From: Pseudomonas sp. ADAK13
GTDB lineage: Bacteria > Pseudomonadota > Gammaproteobacteria > Pseudomonadales > Pseudomonadaceae
Length of the DNA: 64,000 nucleotides
NCBI RefSeq assembly: GCF_012935715.1
Contig: NZ_CP052860.1
Span: forward strand, 1,984,001-2,048,000
Direction of reading: 5' to 3'
This document shows, piece by piece, positions 34,408 to 40,851 of this stretch. The position numbers and the translations under genes are program-made. The notes below the pieces were generated by a model that saw only the letters and a program-made list of their open reading frames with translations, made no database searches and had not been told where the DNA came from. Numbering within the stretch: position 1 is the first letter of the stretch; every line of letters begins with the position of its first letter.

Positions 34408-34989
34408 TTATGCACGGCGCCGGGAGTGATGTTCCAGGCGATTTTGCAGGCGATAGAGGTAGGCGAAGCCCTGTTCCCAGCGTTGATGTCCGGACTTCAC
34501 ATTGATGTGCCCGGCGCCCGCGAGAATCCCCGCTTCGGCGCCCCAGTTACGCGCCAGTTCAAGGGCGCGGGTGGCGCTGACGGCGCTGTCGTTGTCGGAA
34601 CTGACCACTTGGCTGGGGAACGGCAACAGGTCGCTGGGGATTGGCGCAAAGTTACGCAGGGCGGGTGCGCAGGCGGGACGTTCGACATCGGCCGGGGCCA
34701 CCAGCAGGGCGCCGCGTACCTGACGCAGAAACTGCACCGGTGCGGTGGCCGCCCAATGGGCAACGGTGATGCAGCCCAGGCTGTGGGCAATCAGAATTAC
34801 CGGGGTGCTGTCGGCGGCAATGGCTTCGGCCAGTGCTGCCACCCAGTCTTCGCGGCGCGGGGTGAGCCAGTCGGCCTGCTCCACGCGTGCGCTGTTGGGC
34901 AGGCTGTTCTGCCAATGACTTTGCCAATGATCTTCTGGCGATCCTTGCCAGCCCGGCACGATCAGATAACGAATCGACTCGCTGTGCAT
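34408..34989 (-). CDS. RBBP9/YdeN-family serine hydrolase
   Basis: Small alpha/beta hydrolase of 193 residues. Nucleophile Ser70 lies in LIAHSLGC (GxSxG variant A-H-S-L-G), the acid is the Asp in VVSSDNDS (about 132) and the base is the His in GAGHINVKSGHQRWEQG (about 159). The opening YLIVPGWQGSPEDHWQSHW is the family hallmark. Length (about 185-195) fits. Natural substrates of bacterial RBBP9-like hydrolases are mostly unknown. It lies 49 nt upstream of the AAA+ gene on the same strand and could be co-transcribed with it. Confidence 0.9.
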   Translation of the reverse strand: MHSESIRYLIVPGWQGSPEDHWQSHWQNSLPNSARVEQADWLTPRREDWVAALAEAIAADSTPVILIAHSLGCITVAHWAATAPVQFLRQVRGALLVAPADVERPACAPALRNFAPIPSDLLPFPSQVVSSDNDSAVSATRALELARNWGAEAGILAGAGHINVKSGHQRWEQGFAYLYRLQNRLEHHSRRRA

Positions 34990-35128
34990 GGGTGTGCCCT
35001 CCTGCAGCGTTTAACGTTGTGGGTCAGTATAGGCACGAGGTATATATTCGTTAAGGAATAAGAAGCTATTTATTAATAACCAAAATGTTGGATTGAGGGT
35101 GGTGTGGGGGTTTAGGGGTTGAGGGTAC

Positions 35129-35946
35129 ATATCCGTTATTCAGGTAACGGCGGCTTATGGTTTCGCTCTTACAGCGACTCACTTTGGAAAAGCCCCAAAG
35201 TAAGCAAAAGGCTCTGCCCCGCCTGTCGGCACCTCGCCTAGGCTCGGTGTTCCCTCACTCCGGCATTGCTCCGCGGGCCGCCGCGACGGGGCGTCCCTGC
35301 CCCGTCGCGGCTAAACCGGCGTCCTGCCGGTTTACCCGCTCCTCAATCCCTGCGTTCGGCCTCGGGCTTATTGGGGCAGTCAGAGCCAGATCAAGATCAA
35401 AAGCCAAAGCACAGCGGCCTACAGGCCGGCTTGAGTGGTAGAAGCCACAGCAAAAGCCAAAGCGAAAACCAAATCTGAAACTGCTGCGGCTCTGCTTTTC
35501 TGTGGGAGCTGGCTTGCCTGCGATGCAGACAACTCGGTTTTTCAGGTACATCCAGTTGATGCCATCGCAGGCAAGCCAGCTCCCACATTTGGACCGTGGC
35601 CGCTTTAGATTTTGATTTTGCTTTTGCTTCACACCACTCAAGCCGGCCTGTAGGCCGCTGTGCTGTTGATCTGCTTTTGATCTTGATCTTAGGCGCCCCG
35701 TTAAACCACGCTGGCCGAACGCAGGCTTTGGAGCGTGGGTAACCCGGCAGGACGCCGGGTTAGCCGCGCTGGGCCAAGGATGGCCCATCGCGGCGGCCCA
35801 CGCTCCAAAGCCGGAGTGAGGGCACACCGAGCCTAGGCGAGGTGCCGAGTGGTGGGGCAAGAGCGTTTTGCTTACTTTTGCGCTGTTCAAAAGTGAGCCG
35901 CTGTAAGAGCGGAACCCATAGCCGCCATTACCTAAATAACGGATAT
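35129..35946. repeat. Large inverted composite repeat with structured arms
   Basis: Left arm about 35129-35463 and right arm about 35611-35946 are inverted, diverged copies of one another (ATATCCGTTATT at one end, AATAACGGATAT at the other). Shared blocks include CTCTTACAGCG, AAAGTAAGCAAAA, GGCACCTCGCCTAGGCTCGGTGT and CAGCGGCCTACAGGCCGGCTTGAGTGGT. The right arm holds a perfect 16-bp outer stem (35724-35739 with 35797-35812) enclosing two hairpins (35740-35762; 35763-35794). The left arm holds the same two hairpins (35312-35334; 35280-35311) with compensated base changes. A REP doublet sits in the centre. No transposase. Confidence 0.88.
35501..35587. repeat. REP doublet at the centre of the inverted composite repeat
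   Basis: TGTGGGAGCTGGCTTGCCTGCGAT at the left and its complement at the right. The spacer (AACTCGG...CAGTTGATGCC) resembles the spacers of the REP pairs at 57672 and 60529. Confidence 0.92.
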
Positions 35947-35970
35947 ACACACCACCCCAAACCAAAGGCA

Positions 35971-36003
35971 AAAAAAAGGCCGCACCCTGCCAAGGAGACG
36001 GCC
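35971..36003 (-). terminator. Rho-independent terminator after exbD
   Basis: Minus strand: GGCCG, 16-nt loop, CGGCC, then a run of eight T. A matching A-run on the other side makes it potentially bidirectional. Confidence 0.88.
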
Positions 36004-36028
36004 AAAAAAATTGTCGAGGCATTTGAAA

Positions 36029-36430
36029 CTAACGTGCAGTAATCACCGACAGCTTGGTAATCCCCGCGCGCTCGATAGACGCCATGGCTCGCGCCACTTC
36101 GCCGTAGTTCACTCCATCATCAGCCTGCAGTTGCACCCGAACGTCCGGGTCCTTGGCCTTGGCCGACTGCAGGTTGAATTCCAGCAGGTCCGGCTGGATT
36201 TCGTCCTTGTTGATAAACAGTTTGCCGGCCGCATCAATGCTCACCACCAGCGGATCTTTCTGCTCCACCGGGGCCACCGCCTCGGTCTTGGGCAGGTTGA
36301 TCGGAATCGCGTTGGTCAACAGCGGCGCGGTGACGATAAACACCACCAGCAGCACCAGCATCACGTCCACCAGCGGGGTGACGTTGATCTCGCTCAGCAC
36401 CTCATCACTGTCTTGCGTGGAAAAGGCCAT
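36029..36430 (-). CDS. exbD: ExbD/TolR-family proton-channel subunit
   Basis: Inner-membrane protein of 133 residues with one N-terminal helix (about 17-38) carrying the essential membrane Asp in INVTPLVDVMLVLLVVFIVTAP (Asp22). A periplasmic domain follows. With ExbB it forms the proton-driven motor that energises TonB. It starts 1 nt after the exbB stop, last gene of tonB-exbB-exbD. A strong terminator follows. ExbD is preferred to TolR because of the adjacent tonB. Confidence 0.92.
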   Translation of the reverse strand: MAFSTQDSDEVLSEINVTPLVDVMLVLLVVFIVTAPLLTNAIPINLPKTEAVAPVEQKDPLVVSIDAAGKLFINKDEIQPDLLEFNLQSAKAKDPDVRVQLQADDGVNYGEVARAMASIERAGITKLSVITAR

Positions 36431-36431
36431 C

Positions 36432-37157
36432 TCAGGACGCCTCCTTCACTTTTTGCGCGCCGCCCTGAGCACCACCTGCCTTGCTCAGCGTCGGGTGCAG
36501 CAGCACGCGGAAGGAGTTCTTCTGCGCCAGGCTGTAGAAGTCGTGGGCGAAGTCATCCAGGTCGGCGGCGGTGAGTTTCAGGCGACGCAGGAAGTAGTTG
36601 TAGACCAGCACCGCCGGCACCGCGACGGCGATACCCACGCCGGTGGCAACCAGTGCCGCACCGATCGGGCCGGCCACGGTTTCGAGGCTGGCGGAACCGG
36701 CGGCGCTGATGCCTTTCAAGGCTTCCATGATGCCCCACACGGTGCCGAACAGGCCGATGAACGGCGAGGTGCTGCCGATACTCGCGACCACGGCCAGACC
36801 GGTTTCCAGGGAGCGGCGCTCACGTACGATTTGTTGGCGCAGGGCACGTTCGAGGCGGTCCTGATGGTTGATCGCCTGGCTCAAGTCCGCAGCGTGTGGC
36901 GCCTCACCGACCTGGATCGCGGCGTAACCGGCCTGGGCCACGCGGGCAGCGGCGCCGGGTTTGGTTTCGGCGAGTTCTGCGGCCGAGTCAAGACTCGATG
37001 CCGCCCAGAACTGTTTGTGGAATTTGCGATCCTGGGACTTGAGGCGGCCGAACTGGACGCCCTTGAGCAAGGCCAGGCCCCAGGTGGCGACCGAAAAGAC
37101 CACCAGCAGCCAGATAACCGCGCTTTCGATGGATTCAGTTGGAGATGCTAATGCCAT
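36432..37157 (-). CDS. exbB: ExbB/TolQ/MotA-family proton-channel subunit
   Basis: Inner-membrane protein of 241 residues with three helices: about 10-30, 125-150 (GLAVVASIGSTSPFIGLFGTVWGIMEALKGI) and 165-190 (IGAALVATGVGIAVAVPAVLVYNYF). The start is ATG 37157 with GAGGG upstream; the frame reaches 37208 but that stretch has no family similarity. The motif SPFIGLFGTVWGIM is typical of ExbB. It lies between tonB and exbD and should supply energy for TonB-dependent receptors such as the one at 40848. Confidence 0.93.
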   Translation of the reverse strand: MALASPTESIESAVIWLLVVFSVATWGLALLKGVQFGRLKSQDRKFHKQFWAASSLDSAAELAETKPGAAARVAQAGYAAIQVGEAPHAADLSQAINHQDRLERALRQQIVRERRSLETGLAVVASIGSTSPFIGLFGTVWGIMEALKGISAAGSASLETVAGPIGAALVATGVGIAVAVPAVLVYNYFLRRLKLTAADLDDFAHDFYSLAQKNSFRVLLHPTLSKAGGAQGGAQKVKEAS

Positions 37158-37211
37158 GATGTTTTCCCTCTGTGCAGGTCGCGATGTGTCCAACACACCG
37201 CATCCCAATAA

Positions 37212-38021
37212 TTAATGAATCTTGAAATCGATCGGTACGCTGACCCAGCCGTCCTGGGCCACATCGCCCTGCTTGGCCGGTACAAAACTCCAGCGCTTCA
37301 CGGCAGCCAGTGCGGCTTCGTCGAGTTGCTGGCGACCACTGCTCTTCTGGATCTGGATCTCACCCGGTTTGCCGGTAGCCAATACATGCACCCGCAACAA
37401 CACCGTGCCTTCCCAACCCCGGCGCTGGGCCAGTGACGGGTATTCGGGCGCCGGGTTCTTCAGGTACGCGGCGTTGGCCGAGGCCGGCGTTACCGGCGCT
37501 GGCGCAGGCGGTGCCGGGGCTGGAGCCGGTGGCGCAGGTACGGGCGGCGCGGGCGGCTGCTCCGCCACCGGTTTCGGTGCGGGCTTGGGCACGGGCTTTG
37601 GTACCGGCTTGGGTTTCGGAATCTTTTTCGGCGCCGGCTTGGCGGCCAGCTCATCGACCACCGGTGGCGGTGGCTCGACGACCGGTGGCGGCGGCGGTGG
37701 CGGCACTGGCGGTGGCGGCTCCACAACCGGCGGCGCCGGCTGGGAAAATTCGATCGTCATCGGCGGAATTTCCGGCGGCACAATCGGCAGCACCGGGGTT
37801 GGCTTCTGGCTGACCCAATAGATCACCGCGCCATGCAAGGCCAGCGCGAGAATCCCCAACAGGATCGCTTCACGCCGACTCAACACACCCTTGGGGGTTT
37901 TCTGCGTACGCAACTGCCCCAACGGCGCGCGATGCGGCCGGCCAAGGTCGACCAACTCACCACCCGGTGCGTGGCGCCACTGCGCCTCTTGTGCACTGGC
38001 GGCGGTCTGGACATTGCCCAT
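37212..38021 (-). CDS. tonB: TonB energy-transducing protein
   Basis: A 269-residue TonB. A 50-residue cytoplasmic extension (rich in Arg/Gln) precedes the single membrane helix at about 52-70 (EAILLGILALALHGAVIYWV, with the conserved His63). Next comes a long proline linker (about 75-185: PPVPPPPPPPVVEPPPP, then PKPVPKPVPKPAPK) and a C-terminal domain (about 190-269) with the YPxxAxxxGxxG-like NPAPEYPSLAQRRGWEGTVLLRVHV and the SSGxxxLDxAA motif. First gene of tonB-exbB-exbD. The cytoplasmic extension is typical of TonB1-like proteins of pseudomonads. A terminator-like hairpin lies in its leader. Confidence 0.93.
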   Translation of the reverse strand: MGNVQTAASAQEAQWRHAPGGELVDLGRPHRAPLGQLRTQKTPKGVLSRREAILLGILALALHGAVIYWVSQKPTPVLPIVPPEIPPMTIEFSQPAPPVVEPPPPVPPPPPPPVVEPPPPVVDELAAKPAPKKIPKPKPVPKPVPKPAPKPVAEQPPAPPVPAPPAPAPAPPAPAPVTPASANAAYLKNPAPEYPSLAQRRGWEGTVLLRVHVLATGKPGEIQIQKSSGRQQLDEAALAAVKRWSFVPAKQGDVAQDGWVSVPIDFKIH

Positions 38022-38047
38022 TGATTAACTCCCCTGCGGTCTTAAGC

Positions 38048-38081
38048 AAAAAAACCGACGGGCCTGCCTTGGCGGCCGTCG
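38048..38081 (-). terminator. Terminator-like hairpin in the tonB leader
   Basis: Minus strand: CGACGG (to 38076), loop, CCGTCGG, then seven T (38054-38048), only 26 nt before the tonB ATG at 38021. It could attenuate tonB or end a short leader transcript. Confidence 0.55.
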
Positions 38082-38103
38082 AGGGGTGAATCATCGGGGG
38101 CAG

Positions 38104-38255
38104 ACGCTTATCTCTTAAAGTAATCTTTAAAGTTATGGATAGATCTAAAGCGAATAACCGAAACATCCGGATACGCCGAAGCCACGGCCTGCGCGGCCTG
38201 GCGCCGAGGGGCTAAATCTGAATGCTTTTGAGGCATACAAAATATTCCCTAAAGG
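38104..38255 (-). promoter_or_regulatory. Upstream region of tonB with ATATTC element
   Basis: ATATTCCCTAAAGG (38242-38255, plus strand) lies 220 nt before tonB and resembles the elements at 12488 and 43232. Closer in, TAACTTTAAAGATTACTTTAAGAGATAAG (minus strand, about 38109-38136) is AT-rich and may contain the promoter. Confidence 0.4.
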
Positions 38256-38261
38256 CATGGC

Positions 38262-39113
38262 TCAGCGCGGGTTACTGGCACATAAATCCAGCAGTTGGCT
38301 CAACAATGCCTGCCCCGCCGCACCCAGGCCGTTACGGCCATACAGCGCCAGCCGCACGCCTTGCACGGCCGGCAAACCGCTGTCCGCGCCCAACACCACA
38401 TGCCCGGGCTGCACCACCCGCACCGGCAGCAGGCTGATCCCCAGCCCCGCCGCCACCGCCGAGCACACGCTGGCCAGGCTCGCGCTGGAATAACCGATGC
38501 GCCAGCGCCAGCCGCCCACCTCCAGGTGATGCAGCATTTCATTGCGGTACAGACCGCCTGCGGGAAATGCCACCAGCGGCAGCGGGTCACGCCCCAAAGA
38601 AGGCGCACTGCGGCTGTCGACCCAGCACAACGGCTCCGGCCAGGACGCCAGGCAGTCATCGCTGTCGCCCATTTGCTTGACCAGCAGCACGTCAAACTCA
38701 CCGCCGCGATAAGCCCGCAGCAACTCGGGCCCCAAGCCGCTGGTGACCTCCAGCCGCACCCGTGGATAAGCCTGCACAAACGCCGACAGCAGCGGCATCA
38801 GGCGCTCGGCCGCAAAATCTTCGGGCACCGCCAGGCGCAGCACACCGTCGCTCTGCTGATTGATCAGCACGTCGGCCGCCTCTTCGTGCAGCGCCAGGAT
38901 GCGTCGCGCATACGCCAGCAACCGCTCGCCCTCCACCGTGGCCACCACGCGGCGCTGATCCCGGTCGAGCACCTGGCTGCCCAACGCCTCTTCCAGGCGG
39001 CGGATCTGTTGGCTGACCGTGGATTGAGTCAAATGCAGGCGCTCGGCCGCGCGGGTGAAATTACCGCAATCAACCACGGCGACAAAACTGCGCAATAACA
39101 CGGGATCGAACAT
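38262..39113 (-). CDS. LysR-family transcriptional regulator
   Basis: LTTR of 283 residues; ATG 39113 is chosen because MFDPVLLRSFVAVVDCGNFTRAAERLHLTQSTVSQQIRRLEEALG is a full HTH start, while the open frame to 39185 adds unrelated residues. The effector domain runs from about 90. It is divergent from a nucleoside deaminase and an MFS exporter/importer gene with 105 nt between starts, so it likely controls them. The effector may be a purine or nucleobase, by inference only. Confidence 0.9.
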   Translation of the reverse strand: MFDPVLLRSFVAVVDCGNFTRAAERLHLTQSTVSQQIRRLEEALGSQVLDRDQRRVVATVEGERLLAYARRILALHEEAADVLINQQSDGVLRLAVPEDFAAERLMPLLSAFVQAYPRVRLEVTSGLGPELLRAYRGGEFDVLLVKQMGDSDDCLASWPEPLCWVDSRSAPSLGRDPLPLVAFPAGGLYRNEMLHHLEVGGWRWRIGYSSASLASVCSAVAAGLGISLLPVRVVQPGHVVLGADSGLPAVQGVRLALYGRNGLGAAGQALLSQLLDLCASNPR

Positions 39114-39218
39114 GGGCTCACCATTCCATTTGCCACTGATTGGCATGGTTATATTTAATTTCAGAATACCCCTGCGGCTGCCCATACTTCACGCCTCAAT
39201 GCGCACGAGGGGTTTTGC

Positions 39219-39680
39219 ATGACTGACGATCAACGGCACCTGCACCACGCGGTGCAACTGGCCCAGGCCAACATAGCCGCCGGTGGCCGCCCGTTTGGCG
39301 CTGTACTGGTGCGCGACGGCGAGGTGCTGGTGGAAGCGGTCAACGAAATCCACTTGAGCCAGGACCCCACCGCCCACGCCGAGATGCTCGCCATCCGCGC
39401 CGCCAGCCAACAACTCGGCCCGCGCCTGGAAGGCTGCGTGATCTACGCCAGCGGCCAGCCCTGCCCGATGTGCCTGAGTGCGATGTACCTGTGCGGGGTA
39501 TCCCGCGTGGTATTCGCCGCCAGCAACGAAGTGGCTGCGCCGTTTGGCCTGTCCACAACCGCGATCTACCAGCAACTGTCGCTGCCGCTGGCGGAGCAAA
39601 AGTTGCCCGTACAGCACCTGCCGCAGGCGGCGATGCAGGCCCTTTACGCGCAATGGCAGGCCCTGCATGACGCTGAATAA
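39219..39680 (+). CDS. Nucleoside/nucleobase deaminase (cytidine-deaminase fold)
   Basis: Zinc deaminase of 153 residues with HAE (His53, Glu55) and PCPMC (Cys82, Cys85), the standard zinc site. The C-terminal segment (SRVVFAASNEVAAPFGLSTTAIYQQL) fits the guanine deaminase/tRNA-adenosine deaminase-like group acting on free bases more than TadA itself. The stop overlaps the following MFS gene by 14 nt, so uptake or export of its substrate or product is likely by that transporter. Substrate unknown; guanine or a pterin/pyrimidine base is plausible. Confidence 0.88.
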   Translation: MTDDQRHLHHAVQLAQANIAAGGRPFGAVLVRDGEVLVEAVNEIHLSQDPTAHAEMLAIRAASQQLGPRLEGCVIYASGQPCPMCLSAMYLCGVSRVVFAASNEVAAPFGLSTTAIYQQLSLPLAEQKLPVQHLPQAAMQALYAQWQALHDAE

Positions 39681-40851
39681 TTCGGTCGCCGGCAAACTCG
39701 CCGGCTGGGGCTTGCTGGTGGTGCTGGGGCTGAACCTGCGACCCATCCTCAGCTCCATCAGCCCGTTGCTGGGGGAAATCCGCCTGGCCACCGGCCTGAG
39801 TTTCCAGAGCAGTGCCTTGCTCACCAGCCTGCCGGTGATCTGCATGGGCCTGGTGGCATTGGTGGGTGTGCGCCTGGAGGCCAAGCTGGGGGAGCGTCGC
39901 GGGATCGCCCTCGGCCTGATGATGATTCTGCTGGCGTGCCTGGCGCGCTGGCTGTTTGGCCAGGCGCCGGCACTGCTGGCCACGGCGCTGTTCGGCGGCG
40001 CGGGTGTGGCGCTGATCCAGGCGTTGGTGCCGGCGATGATCAAGCGCCAGTTTCACCAGCGCGTGCCGTTGGCGATGGGGGTTTACTCGGCGTCGCTGAT
40101 GGGCGGCGGTGGCTTGGCGGCGCTGCTCAGCCCGCTCGTGGCGGGGCACTTCCAGCAGTGGCAGGCGGGGCTTGGGATCTGGTTGCTACCGGCGCTGGGA
40201 GCGTTGTTGCTGTGGGCCTGGCTGCCATTGGGCGCGGCAAAAAACCCGCAGGTGACGGCGCCGTTCCAGGGCCTGCGCAACCGTCGCGCATGGCTGCTGG
40301 CGCTGTATTTCGGTTTGGTGAATTGCGGCTACATGAGCATGGTCGCGTGGTTGCCGGCCTACTACCAGCAACTGGGTTGGGACGTATTGCCCAGCGGCTC
40401 GCTGCTGGCGTTCATGACGATCTTCCAGGTCATCGCCGCGCTGTTGATGCCCGCATTGGCGCAACGCGGCATCGATCGTCGACCGCTGCTGAGCATCAGC
40501 CTGTTGGCCCAGACCGTGGGCTATATCGGCTTGCTGACGGCGCCGCTGCAATTCCCGCACCTGTGGGTGGCGCTGATCGGCTTCGGCCTGGGGGCGTGTT
40601 TTGCCCTGAGCCTGCTACTGACCCTGGATCACCGCCGCGACCCTCGGGAAGCCGGCCAGTTGGCTGCGTTCGTCCAGGGCGTGGGCTTTTTGATCAACGC
40701 CATTTCGCCGTGGCTGACCGGCTGGCTGCGGGAACTGACCGGCAGTTTCGTCAGCGCCTGGATGGTGCTGACGCTGACCGTGGTGGCGATGCTGATACTC
40801 ACCCGGGTGTTCAGCCCGGCGACTTATCGCACCGCGCCGGCTGTGGCCTAG
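39667..40851 (+). CDS. MFS transporter, CynX/NimT family
   Basis: Inner-membrane MFS protein of 394 residues with 12 helices. The start ATG 39667 lies within the end of the deaminase gene (14-nt overlap), giving MTLNNSVAGKLAGWGLLVVLGLNLRPILSSISPLLGEI; the LNLRP-x(4)-SPLL pattern is the CynX/NimT mark. The open frame further upstream is an out-of-frame shadow of the deaminase. Family members move cyanate, nitroimidazole or nucleobase-like compounds. Its stop overlaps the convergent receptor gene stop by 3 nt. Confidence 0.9.
   Translation: MTLNNSVAGKLAGWGLLVVLGLNLRPILSSISPLLGEIRLATGLSFQSSALLTSLPVICMGLVALVGVRLEAKLGERRGIALGLMMILLACLARWLFGQAPALLATALFGGAGVALIQALVPAMIKRQFHQRVPLAMGVYSASLMGGGGLAALLSPLVAGHFQQWQAGLGIWLLPALGALLLWAWLPLGAAKNPQVTAPFQGLRNRRAWLLALYFGLVNCGYMSMVAWLPAYYQQLGWDVLPSGSLLAFMTIFQVIAALLMPALAQRGIDRRPLLSISLLAQTVGYIGLLTAPLQFPHLWVALIGFGLGACFALSLLLTLDHRRDPREAGQLAAFVQGVGFLINAISPWLTGWLRELTGSFVSAWMVLTLTVVAMLILTRVFSPATYRTAPAVA

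Larger units (their letters stand above)
34990..36028. other. Gene-free kilobase holding a large inverted repeat
   Basis: No supported gene in 1,039 nt. It contains an AT-rich leader of the hydrolase gene, the 818-bp inverted composite repeat (35129-35946) and the exbD terminator (35971-36003). Frames open across the repeat give peptides such as SAPRLGSVFPHSG from both arms; these look like repeat-derived artefacts. Confidence 0.8.

Noticed and set aside
35255..36022. 255-codon open frame across the inverted repeat
   Set aside because: It crosses a REP and both hairpins and has the same peptides as the opposite arm; best explained by conserved repeat DNA.
39478..39666. 63-codon N-terminal extension of the MFS frame
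   Set aside because: The extension is an out-of-frame reading of the deaminase gene, rich in Cys and Arg; the family start is at 39667.
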